Positions 11,990 through 21,552 of a stretch of DNA of 64,000 nt are shown here, piece by piece. The stretch is taken from assembly GCA_030407315.1 (NCBI GenBank), contig JALQPE010003048.1, forward strand, positions 1 to 64,000, read 5' to 3'. Position 1 is the stretch's first letter; each line of letters opens with the position of its first letter. The stretch is from Asparagopsis taxiformis. Taxonomy: Eukaryota; Rhodophyta; Florideophyceae; Bonnemaisoniales; Bonnemaisoniaceae. Below the pieces are notes generated by a model. It was given only the letters and a program-made list of their open reading frames with translations, was not told the DNA's origin and ran no database searches. Both the position numbers and the translations under genes were made by a program.

Positions 11990-13010
11990 CTTCTTCAACC
12001 ACTAGCCAACGACCTCTGATATTCACTTTGCGAGGTTCAACTTGCACTTCAGACGAACTATACTGGGCAATATTGATGCATGTCTCGCTTGCTGAAGGAG
12101 ATTTACTCTTTTCCGCTACTTCTCCGCTATAGTGCAGAATTATATTTCTCCGCCACTAAATTCAACCATTAAGAAACCTTTCCTGGCTTTCATTCGATCC
12201 AATGAACTGTTTCACCACAATGATTTGTCCTATGCTCATTACTTTATGCACAATGATTGCTATTTCATCCGGGCTCGACCTACTCAATATCGTTTTGCTA
12301 TCTTGTATCGCATTCCCTAAACACCATCCTGGCCAAGACGTATCCACTTCCGTTTGTTACGCAGTGATGCTCTAAGCACTAATACTGAATCTGATTTTCT
12401 CATGCACGTAGTTCCTACTCGTATACTCTACCATATTCTCGGCCCTATTCACAAGGTGAAAACACGATGTCTCGTTGAATCGTACTCGGTGTGATATCTT
12501 AAATTAGGATACATTTTTATATTGCAATGCAGACTCACTGCTCGCTTGAAACATGAAAATTATAAAAATTCTTCGACACTGCTGTTTCCTAACCGCCACC
12601 ATCCACGTGGCCCGCTTTGACTGCCTGCCAAGTGTACTCGGAGCATACAATGACGTTATCGATATATACCATCCACATCATCACTGGAAGCGCGGACTCC
12701 TCGTCCAGGAAAGTGCGCCATTTTTCTTACTCTTCACCTCCGCCTGTCCTGTAGGCCCCATATGCTAGTGTTTTTCCTATATTTCTGTAGTGATGACGTC
12801 ATTCTAGACAATAAAAGGCGGTAGAAGATACGATAATGTGCGCCTCCTCTGCCAGATCATGTGCTTCCAAGCGTAATTCGCAGCCTAGGTATCGTTTTTC
12901 TGGGCCTCCCATCGCACCGCTCCGTTTCAAACTCATCCCTCTATTGTTCTCCTACACGTCATTTCCGCCCGTAGAGTACTACTTAAACGAAAGATTCTGG
13001 AAATCCCTGT
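11990..13010. other. Non-coding element body
   Basis: Mirrored at about 29700-30650 in the other copy (TGGCCCGCTTTGACTGCCTG and its inverse, for example). Frames here are not conserved between the copies, which argues against coding. Confidence 0.5.
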
Positions 13011-13015
13011 TTCCA

Positions 13016-13146
13016 TCTTCATATCCGTCGGAAACAAAGCAACAACCCTGGCCGTGGAAGCCGTATAGATCATCTAAACTGCTTCCAAAGCGTAAGTTTT
13101 AGATCATCAATACGGCTTCCAAGGCCAAAGTTGTTGCTTTGTCTCC
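13016..13146. repeat. Long imperfect hairpin, stems about 55-60 bp
   Basis: TTCATATCCGTCGGA at 13019 is mirrored by TCCGACGGATATGAA near 13146, and GGAAGCCGTAT by ATACGGCTTCC, around a centre near 13080. The inverted copy (29563-29695) keeps the fold. A transcript through it would form a long hairpin. Confidence 0.75.
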
Positions 13147-13149
13147 GAC

Positions 13150-13865
13150 GGATATGAACCATGATGGTACGTTTCCACAACTCACGCCACTAACCCAGTT
13201 TTCTATTCGTTTTCTCTTTCTCAGGTTTCCAGTCGGTGAGTGTTCCACTTCTACTTTCATTTATCTTTCTCTCTTACCACTTCTCCACTAATTTTCTTTT
13301 CTGCCTGTGAGTACATATCTCAATTTGGGATGCAATGGTATTTGTTAAGGTACGTTAGTCTCCTAATCACCATCAATTTCCCTCTCCAATTCAACGTCAC
13401 TAACTTGTTTCCTTTCTATACATCATTTTTTCTTCTTCTCTTCATTTCCTAGCTTATTCATGCAGCTCAATCAGTTGATAGATTTCTAGACTTTTCTAGT
13501 AGTTTTAGTTTTACTCGTCGGAATAGTGTTAGTTGTAGTAGCATTTTTAACATAGGGATTGTTTATTCTCAATGTAGCCTGCGCAAATAAACAAATCCAG
13601 AGTGAAGCTTCCCATATCGCACCCTCTTAGATTGCTACCTATCCTACCGCGTATACCTCTCGCTAGCTCATAGTCACTACGAAATAAAAATTCCTAGCCG
13701 TACTATTCTGTCCATTCCCATATGAATACCGTCCATGCCCCATCCTCATAGCGCTAGAACTGCCTTCCTCTACCCCAGAAAGATGCCCACGACAGCGTGA
13801 CGCTCCATCTCATCCACCACTCCCAGACACCGAATTTTACTATATCAGGACACTACTTTTACTGT
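13150..13865. other. Pyrimidine-rich non-coding stretch
   Basis: Mirrored at 28862-29560 at high identity. No protein pattern; the short frames are dominated by Phe, Leu and Ser from the T/C-rich strand. Confidence 0.5.
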
Positions 13866-13870
13866 CTCCA

Positions 13871-14255
13871 GGTGCTGCCCAGGGCAGCACGAAATACTGT
13901 CTCCAGGTGCTGCCCAGGACAGCACAAAGTACTATCTCCAGGTGCTGCCCAGGGCAGCACAAAGTACTGTCTACAGGTGCTGCCCAGGGCAGCACAAAGT
14001 ACTGTCTACAGGTGCTGCCCAGGGCAGCACGAAATACTGTCTACAGGTACTGCCCAGGGCAGCACAAAGTACTGTCTACAGGTACTGCCCAGGGCAGCAC
14101 AAAGTACTGTCTACAGGTACTGCCCAGGGCAGCACAAAGTACTGTCTACAGGTACTGCCCAGGACAGTGAAAATCACTGTCTCCAGGTACTGCCCAGGAC
14201 AGTGAAAATCACTGTCTCCAGGTACTGCCCAGGACAGTGCACCGTGTTGGTTCCA
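13871..14255 (+). repeat. 35-bp minisatellite, 11 units
   Basis: Eleven units of exactly 35 bp, each with a near-palindrome GTGCTGCCCAGGGCAGCAC followed by AAAGTACTGTCTACA or variants. Units grade from GCAGCAC type (inner) to GACAGTGA type (outer, towards the terminus). A 182-codon frame runs through it but only reflects the 35-bp repeat in rotating frames. Confidence 0.92.
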
Positions 14256-14597
14256 TCTATTGTCCCAGGCAGCGTATTTCACTATCCGGCCATGTTGCCT
14301 TGGCCAATACAAAACACTATCCGCCAACACTGCCCAGTACAGTAAATTACATCATATCCAACTATTGAATAAATCATTAATTTTTACTGTCTCCATTCAC
14401 TGCCTCAGACAGTACTGTGAGACAGTGTTTTTTACTGTCTGCAGACAGTGTTCCGTACTGTCTGCCAGACAGTGCAAATCACTGTCTCCAAGTGTGGCAT
14501 TAATTTTCATTTGACGCATAGTGATTTTTACTGTCTCAGACAGTAAAAATCACTGTCTCGCAGTACTGTCTGAGGCCCCCTTTTCAACACCGTAGTG
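14256..14597 (-). repeat. Subterminal array and right terminus of left CACTA copy
   Basis: Clusters of ACTGTCTCAGACAGTAAAAA-like motifs end in CAACACCGTAGTG at 14585-14597. It is the inverse of 28044-28386. Beyond the 13-bp terminus this end differs from the left end at 3-495, as is usual for CACTA subterminal regions. Confidence 0.8.
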
Positions 14598-15194
14598 CAC
14601 TTCTCCGTCGTCACTGACTGAGGTTCTTTGGCCGTGTTTCCTTTGTTTGGTGTAGAGGATAGAACGACGGTGAGTATGCCAGTTTGGAGAGTACACAGCG
14701 AGGGAAGCGTGTGTTTTGAGTCGTACTGTTGTCGTTGATGCGATATTGATTCATTAGAAGCTTCGTGAGTCATGGTTTGCATGTTGTGAACGATGGGAGG
14801 CAGGTAAGTAAGTGAGTCTCGCGGGTGTGCAATAAGGGATGCATGGGTTTTTCATCTGACTGTTCTGGTTCATTTTGATGTTGTATAGGTGGTGCAGGAA
14901 TAGTGATGAAGTAAGGTAAGTTTCATTGAGCTTAAAGACGGGTTTCGCGATGAAATGGAATGCTGACTACCTTTGTTCGTTGCACGATTTGTGACTCATT
15001 GGTTGTATTGTGTGTACGATGCAACGAGATGAGGAGGTTAAGTGCGTCCTGAGGGTATGAAGCGAGGGAAGTGTTTGTTTTGAATTTGACTGTCGTCTTT
15101 TATGCAATATTTATTTATTGGGAGCTTAGTGAGTCATGGTGCATATTTACTGAAGGGTGGAAGGGAGGTAGGCCAGCATTTAAGGGGTGCAGTG
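14598..15194 (+). repeat. GT-rich degenerate repeats with splice-like borders
   Basis: Alternating short islands such as GGTGATGCAGGAATGGTGA and GATGGATGAGAG are each preceded by TTGTRTAG or GTGTGTAG and followed by GTAAG. Related copies lie at 27500-28043 and 43322-43850. The left CACTA copy ends against it. Confidence 0.6.
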
Positions 15195-15837
15195 AGTGGA
15201 ATGTGGGTTTTGAGTCTGACTGCTGTGGTTGATTTCGATTTTGTATAGGTGATGCAGGAATGGTGATGACGGAAGGTAAGTTTCATTGAGCGCCAGGATG
15301 TGTTTTGCGAAGATATGGACTGCTGACTATGATTATCCATTGCAAGGTTTTTGGATCATGGTTTGTGTTGTGTGTAGGATGGATGAGAGGTAAGCAAGGG
15401 AGTTTCTAGGATATCTGGCGTGGTAAGCGTTGCTTTTGAATCTGACTGTTGGGGTTATTGTTGTGTATGTGATGCAGGAGTGGTGAAGCAGGAACGGCAG
15501 GACTCAAGGAGAGTGAAGAAGGGATCTAGGAAGATGGGGAATGAAGCTGTGAGGTGTTTCTGGTATGTGTATATTTTCGGGCATACGATAGAAGTGAGAG
15601 AGGGTTTCAAGTCGTGTAAGATTTTGCTGACCATGTTCGTGTTTGATGTCTTGATGATTTAATGGGCTGGGGTGGTGTCGAGGAAAGCGGGGATGGTATT
15701 GGGAAGGAGCGTATTTTTGTAATCTAGGTTGTGAGGGTTCTTGAAGTATGTGCGGATGGTGGAGCATGGTGTTCGGATGGTAGGGAGAACGCGATAGTGA
15801 GGGAGATGGGTGATCGACGATATGCTGACAGGTATTT

Positions 15838-15943
15838 TGCATTCTGGCTGGATACGTATTTCGTATTCTGGCTGGATACGTATTTCCTATTCTAACCGGG
15901 TATTTATTTCCTATTCTGACCAGATATGTATTTCGTATTCTAG
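15838..15943 (+). repeat. 24-bp tandem repeat, four units
   Basis: Units of the type GTATTCTGGCTGGATACGTA plus TTTC. Because 24 is a multiple of three, the minus-strand frame reads octapeptides such as RIRNTYPA. The copy at 44269-44396 has one unit more. Confidence 0.85.
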
Positions 15944-16139
15944 AGAGACGTATTGTATACCAGCAGTTTCGTAAATGACAGAATAAAATACGGTCCGATA
16001 TGGGCCCTGAATTTACCATCCGCTGTAATTTCTTCCCTCCCGGTTTTCGCTGATATATTGTATACTGGATGTTGGGTCCTAGGATCCCGCCATATGTACT
16101 AGAGAAAGTGGATGTCGGGTCCTAGGATTCCGCCGAACG

Positions 16140-16268
16140 TACTAGAGAAAGTGGACGTCCGCATCCAAAATTTTTTTAATTTTTTTGGACGCGGACGTTC
16201 ATTTGTTCTAGTAAATCTCGGGGCCGACTAGGACCCGTACTAGAGAGACTGGACGTCCGCGTCCACTT
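16140..16268. repeat. Inverted repeat at the border of the dispersed repeat
   Basis: GTACTAGAGAAAGTGGACGT with CCGCATCC is mirrored by GGACGCGGACGTTC, separated by an A/T tract, and then GACTGGACGTCCGCGTCCA follows. Restriction-site-like palindromes CTAG and GACGTC recur. It could be the terminal inverted repeat of a DNA transposon. Confidence 0.55.
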
Positions 16269-17277
16269 CCGAAAACACAGACGTAGCATTCAGACGATGC
16301 AGTCCGTCGATCACGGTCACCTTCGCATTGGCATGGAATATGCCATTCTGGAACAGACGCGTGTCGGCGGACAGATGCGTGTTCTGCGACCTCAGCACCG
16401 TCACAGCGATACGCGAAGAGCTCACATACCCCACCGCCAACATATTGTTGCGCAGGTCCTCCACATGGTCTTCTTTCACATTGCGAAGGGTCACGGCCGG
16501 TTCCACTAGCTGCCTCACCAACACAGTCGCTCCTTCTCCGACGTAATCCGACGTCACAAACTTGGGCACCGTAATTTGCGTCCCCTGCTGCTCACGAATT
16601 CTTTCCGCCACCTCCAGTTCGTCGTCCACCTCGGTTACGTCCTGCGTAGTAGCTTCGATGACGTTGGAGCGAGCAGGGTGCTTCGTGCCTCCACTGGAGA
16701 CTCTGGCAGAGCGAGCAGGGCGCTTCGTGCCTCCCGAAACGGGGATGGAGCGTTCTGGATGCTTCGTACCCCCCGAACCAGTGATTTCGCCTGCTGGACC
16801 GGCACTGGGCATCCGTCCCGAGCTGGCCTGGTTCGTCGCTGCCGTGATGTTTGACGCTGCAGCAGGGGTACGAATGTCGCTAGGGCCATCCTCCGCAGCG
16901 GGGCGCATCATCCGAGTATCCCAAGGTTAAAACGCCGCAGCGTATGCTCCACCCATCGTCTCCGGCGGTCCCTCGGCGCCATCAAACATGTACGGGAACG
17001 GGAGGTCCTTAAACTTGTCCTTAGTCGCAATGTTGCGCACGACGATGTAGTCGGCCTCGTCGGTTTCCGGCAGCTTGTGGTTGTGCAGCGTGCGCGGAAG
17101 GCCAACATCGCCACCAGCAGTGCTCACCGAAGCCGTCCCAATATGCACAGCCGCACCGTCCACGTCCGCAAACAAGTCGACATCGACGCCGCGCTTGAGT
17201 CCGCGCGACTCCGCTGACGCGCTCACTTGATCGCCGCAAACCGTTGAAAACAAACTGCTGAAATGCGTATCCGCCAT
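16240..17277 (-). pseudogene. ParB/Srx-like nuclease-fold protein, one in-frame stop
   Basis: ParB-N/sulfiredoxin-fold domains bind or cleave nucleotides and DNA and are common in chromosome partition proteins, phages and methyltransferase modules. From ATG 17277 the frame gives 116 codons (MADTHFSSLF ...), then TAA at 16929-16927, then continues in the same frame to 16240. The C-terminal 90 codons hold the family pattern: VTLRNVKEDHVEDLRNNMLA, a G, V.V strand and the signature VIDGLHRLNAT. The final ten codons lie in the dispersed repeat (15195-16280), so the true C-terminus is probably lost. A low-complexity GGTKHPxRS repeat precedes the domain. It is divergent from the coiled-coil gene at 21553. 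The domain call is fairly firm; the function is unknown. Confidence 0.6.
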
Positions 17278-17564
17278 GGTTGTTGAGTTGGAAAGGAAAA
17301 GAGATGGTTGGCGTTGACGTATTGGAGTGATGTGGATAATATGTTTCACGTTGCGTTGAAGAATGGTCGTGAACGCCAATCGCTGGAAATAATAACACAA
17401 TAGAACCGAAATTTTGTTAGGTACACACCTATCGTGACCGCTGGAATGCAAGAGAGGCAATCGAGATGTGAGTGTCCGTTCGGAACGGGCCCGAGTCGGG
17501 CTCTCGAAACCTGACGAGGTGGCGTGAAGCAGGCAGTGTCCTTGATGTGTAATGTGTTAAAATT

Positions 17565-17812
17565 ACAGCTGTCAAGCTAGGCGGCTTTTGGGGCGGCTGC
17601 GAGCACCCCTATGTCCGGAAGACGTCCTGATTTGAATTAAAATTTGGGCTATTCTCAAAAACATGCACATCTGAACATGTTTTTGAGATGGGGGTGTGCC
17701 GTACGGCACAATCGACCGCCCAAATCGATGTTTTTTGCAATATTTTTTCTGCCCGAAATATTACAATTTCTGGGCTGGCCAGCAATGAATCTGAGCTGGA
17801 CATCCCCACGTC
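17565..17812 (+). repeat. Left terminal inverted repeat of the methyltransferase element
   Basis: Matches the reverse complement of 21124-21365 with a few substitutions and short indels (for example a roughly 15-bp stretch after 17575 is absent at the other end). Confidence 0.85.
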
Positions 17813-18139
17813 CAGTGGCCGTCCGGATGTCGCTCACCTGGTAAGCGTGATGCACGTGTGACAACCTATGTGACTGGCGGCCGTGCAGTACAGCACTCAA
17901 AGACAGGGAATCACAATCTTTTTAAAATTTTTTCTCTACCACGTATGCGTCACAACTTATTACCTACACCGGTTACGGGTTTCAAGACCTTTCCAGCGCT
18001 GTGCACCCGTACACTCTGTTCCGTTCGATATCAACCAGTGTTCCTCACGAAAGAGTGCAAACGTAACGAGATACGTCGTCAAATTTGACTATCTCGCCGA
18101 GCGGTCGCCATCCTGTACCGAATTTCCACTCATTCCATT

Positions 18140-20893
18140 ATGACGAATAAGCGCAGGCGCAACAGCAATCCGATCGTTGACGACGCAACCGTGCCAATTC
18201 TGCGCGAACCCGCTAGCCCTTGGGAGGATTCTAGTGACATGGGTACACGTCGAAACGTAGGTCGCGCCGCCCGCGAAACTACTCTCGCTGGCAAAGAATT
18301 CCTCCGCCTCTTGCTGGATTTATTCGCCCACTCAAGTTTCGCAGACTTGACGGACAAGCCGGGAGGTTTCACATACGCGGACCTTGGCGCTTGGGTTGCG
18401 CAGGGCACGGAAGAACAATTTGCGGCGCTGCAAGGTCGACTCAGCATGGCCTTCAGCGGTCGTTCGAAGAATGCTGGAGTCGAGGCGGATGTTGCCGAAA
18501 TCGTCATGGCAGAGATGAACGTTGAGCGAGCCAAGCAGATTGTTCGTCTGGCATTACCGATTGCCGAGTTTTCAAGACAGGATGAGCGTATCGGGCAATG
18601 GGTTGAGCACTGCATCCTTTCTGGGATCGTGCCGCAGACCTTCCTTATTGGATGTAACATGCTTCCTTCGCCACTACAGGCGCCGCAGCGCGGGGAACCA
18701 AGCGCCTTCGTTCTTGCTCCACCGGAAACGTTCGAGGTATTGATGTATTTCCAAGCGTTGTCTATCATCCGAAATCACAACAAGAACCTGCCGCGTCGCC
18801 GAATAGGCGACGCGGCCGAAGAGGGGAACGAAGCCGCACGCGTCCCAGCCCATCGGAAAAGCACTAATCGAGCTTGTTACGTGGTTCAAGTTTTATACCA
18901 TGCTTGGACCGATGTGGCCTTCGCCGCAAAGTTTTCCAGCTTCGAAGAGTTGATGGCGCCGTACATCATTTTCGACAGCAGTGAGCATTGGTTTGACGTG
19001 CTCGATGAAGGTCTATTCGCACCGATGGAGCAGAAGCTAGATCTCTACCACGACAAAGCTCCCCTATCTCATCCTGATGGATATGGTGGAAAAGTAGAGA
19101 CAAGAACCAGTGCGCAGCACAGTGCATTTAGGGACCTTGTGAGGAAGTTCTTCGACCGGTTGCAGTTTCTTATCGTCAACCCGGACCTGTACACCTGGCC
19201 GGAGTCCGACCGCTGGGGGGCGCTGGAAATATACTTGTCAAGCGGAAATCCGGACAAGCTGCCAGCGTACTTTGACACCCTCGACGAAGACGTTATGGCT
19301 GTCCTCCGCCCGGCACCACAAGCCGCGGACGCAGAAAAGGTCCCCAAGCCGGTTGATGACACTCCCACTCGTCGCAACACAGGAGGGAGAGGTTTGGTTC
19401 CGTCGACAAGACACACAACCAAGCTTGAACTTGGGCCTGGGAGGACCAGTCTTACTGCCCAAGGGCCGTCTCCCCCGTCACCGTCACCCCATGCGACAGA
19501 AGAGCAGGAAAGTGAAGGGCAGGCTCTCGCAAAGGACTTTCTTTCGAAAATGAGTCAGTATTGCCGGGTGTACGACGTCACTTTCGAAGATTTGGTCAGT
19601 GCCGACGAGAGCCGAGAACACGTGCCCATCACGGGCAACGTTCAGCTCATTCTGACTGATCCGCCCTACAATGTTCGTCGGAAGAGGAACGATTCCAACT
19701 CTTCGTACGACAGGCTAACTGCAGAAGATATGCAGGCTAGCATCGAAGTGTTTGACGAGCTGTTGCGCCCCGGTGGCCACGGCATCGTGTTCTGCTCCGT
19801 TTTGCAGTTCTACGAATGGTTCCATTACTTGGAAACGTACAAAGGACCGCAGTCCGAAGGCCCAACCGATGATGCTGCCAGTGATGACGGGTCGGATGAA
19901 GAAGAGGTTACGTCCATGAATTCGGACTCCGAAACATCGCAGCACAGTGGCGAAGAAAGTGCGGATGTGGAGGAGGAGGAGGACGAGGAGGAGGAGGACG
20001 TCGTTCGGAATTCAGTTTTCTTCGTTGACGAGGTACCTCTGTTGTTTGTCCGACTACCTGGGCACCTCTATCAAATGCCGGGGCGCAAGAGGTACCAACG
20101 CATGAACATGGCAGAGGTCGCTATCCACTTCTAGAAGCGAGGTGTTCCGTTCAAGACCGGAAGCGAGATGGTGGCCTATAGGAACCACGGATACATGGAC
20201 GGCACGTACCCGGCGTGGTGCAACGTCACCATCAATATGCCCGCCATCGATTCGAATGAGATGGTGTGGCGAACAAGGAGCACAACCGGTGCTACGGTCA
20301 GAGTTCGTGCAGAGCAGAAGAGCGTCGCTCTCATGATGGAGTTGATCAGCCAGCATTCACAGCCTGGTGATATTGTTGTCGATCCATTCTCTGGCACTTT
20401 CGCAACGGGAAAAGCAGCTATGAGCTTGCCTGAGCACCGTGTTTTCGTCGGCAGTGACATGGACAAATTGTGTGTGGCACGATCGCTTCCAAAGCTGTGT
20501 GCAGTCATGTCACGTGTAATTCTTTCAAACAACACTGACATGAGGGTCACGACGAAGGAAACATTCTTGATGTATGCCATCAAGCTGTATGCAACAGCGG
20601 AGGACGATGAAAACATCGACCATCCAATTTGGATTGTTCCGGCTCCGTTCTGTTCGGCGCAGTTCATCAACGACCCGCGGTATTTGCGAGGTGAGGACAC
20701 TCCGGCGGAAGACACCAGGCGGATGGCCAACGTCGAGTTTGTCGAGAACTACAGCAGCGGTTCGACGGGGAAGAAGCTCAAGGCGAAGGACCTAGAAAAT
20801 CCGAAGATCATCGTAGTACGTGCAATTCGCGATATCCGTCCAGGGCAGGAGCTCTACGTTCATTATGGGACAGCGTTTAGAGCATGGAATTAG
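18140..20893 (+). CDS. DNA (N6-adenine/N4-cytosine) methyltransferase fused to a C-terminal SET-like segment; in-frame TAG
   Basis: The frame opens at ATG 18140 and would give 917 residues, but TAG at 20132-20134 (codon 665) splits it; the frame then continues unchanged to 20893. Residues 1-480 are unrecognised and mostly helical. Motif IV, LILTDPPYN, has its DPPY at 507-510; the SAM-binding motif I, VVDPFSGTFATG, lies near 748. This DPPY-then-motif-I order is that of bacterial beta-class amino-methyltransferases. An acidic Asp/Glu run (about 575-625) is inserted in the catalytic domain. After about 840 come FINDPRY and AIRDIRPGQELYVHYG, as in the C-terminal half of SET domains; the N-terminal SET half is not seen. 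The stop separates the two methyltransferase motifs, so without readthrough no complete enzyme is made. An AATAAA lies near 20926. Confidence 0.72.
20132..20134 (+). other. In-frame TAG within the methyltransferase gene
   Basis: Context TTC TAG AAG. The frame stays open for 664 codons before it and 252 after it, and the two essential methyltransferase motifs lie on opposite sides. It could be a mutation, a sequencing error or readthrough. Confidence 0.8.
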
Positions 20894-21123
20894 GTTCACG
20901 AAAGATGTTTTCATTTCGACTACAAATAAAGCTACGTTCCAGAGTTGAAGTATATCATATAATGCAGCATGTCCAGCCACCATTAGTCCAGGGTGAAACC
21001 TATTCAGCAGTACTCGCCTGTCAAAAACCAATCGTTCACACTCCAGGTGCACTTCGTCCGAGCAGTGAACCTGACTGCTTGGATGCTGTTATGCGTGCAG
21101 ATGCAAAATACACGACCAAGTTG

Positions 21124-21365
21124 AAATGGACGCCCGGTGGATGTCCAGCTCAGTTGCACTGCTGTCCAGCCCAGAAATTCTACAATTCAGGGCAGAAAAA
21201 AATATTGCAAAAAACATCGATTTCAGCGGGTCGATTGTGCCGTACGGCACACCCCCATCTCAAAAACATGTTCACATGTGCATGTTTTTGAGAATAGCCC
21301 AAATTTTAATTCAAATCAGGACGTCTTCCGGACATAGGGTGCTCGCGGCCTAGCTCGACAGCTGT
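21124..21365 (-). repeat. Right terminal inverted repeat of the methyltransferase element
   Basis: Reverse complement of 17565-17812. It ends in GACAGCTGT directly against AATT. Confidence 0.85.
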
Positions 21366-21552
21366 AATTGTACCTCATTAAATACTGTTGATGACTGCCT
21401 ACCGTATACAATCTGGACTGTTGGCGTATTCTCCGGTACTTGACCTGACCTGAACGTTCATCGCAGACCGTTGTGGGTACCGACACTATACAGCAATCTT
21501 TTTTGTATCTCGTGCAACTCAATCGTTCCATCGCTTCGGGGAAAGCTTCATT

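Larger units (their letters stand above)
3..14597 (+). mobile_element. CACTA-like DNA transposon, left copy
   Basis: The copy starts with CACTACGGTGTTG at position 3 and ends with the exact reverse complement at 14585-14597. CACTA/EnSpm/CMC elements characteristically begin with CACTA, have short terminal inverted repeats and dense subterminal motif arrays, and make 3-bp target duplications. Here CAC follows the right end and AC precedes the left end, so a CAC duplication is possible but its first base lies outside the window. No transposase frame is visible, so this copy looks non-autonomous. Its blocks recur in inverse order in the copy at 28044-43321, with arm-specific insertions (about 2000-4500 and 8092-9420 here). 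Cargo includes a transportin-like fragment and a broken nuclear-type gene. Confidence 0.75.
15195..16280 (+). repeat. Dispersed repeat, copy 1 (near-identical to 43622-44735)
   Basis: About 1.1 kb that matches 43622-44735 almost base for base, so the duplication is recent. By eye the differences are a single-base indel near 15670 (44101), one extra 24-bp unit in the other copy and scattered substitutions. Its right border lies in a set of stem-forming TGGACGTCCGC / GCGGACGTCC motifs, typical of a transposon end. The minus strand carries a 171-codon frame (16019-15504) with octapeptide repeats from the 24-bp units. Confidence 0.85.
17561..21369. mobile_element. 3.8-kb terminal-inverted-repeat element carrying a DNA methyltransferase-SET gene
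   Basis: The element occupies 17565-21365. Both ends read ACAGCTGTC(A/G)AGCTAGGC inward, and both are flanked directly by AATT (17561-17564 and 21366-21369), a clean 4-bp target duplication. The terminal inverted repeats are about 245 bp (17565-17812 and 21124-21365), with a nested hairpin CTCAAAAACATG/CATGTTTTTGAG and the palindrome GTGCCGTACGGCAC. The only substantial gene is the methyltransferase at 18140-20893; no transposase pattern was found. It is therefore either a cargo-carrying non-autonomous transposon or one with an unknown transposase, for which the N-terminal 480 residues of that protein are the only candidate. Confidence 0.85.

Noticed and set aside
13797..14345. 182-codon repeat ORF
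   Set aside because: It arises from the 35-bp minisatellite, whose unit is not a multiple of three; the same peptides appear in all three frames. No sign of a gene.
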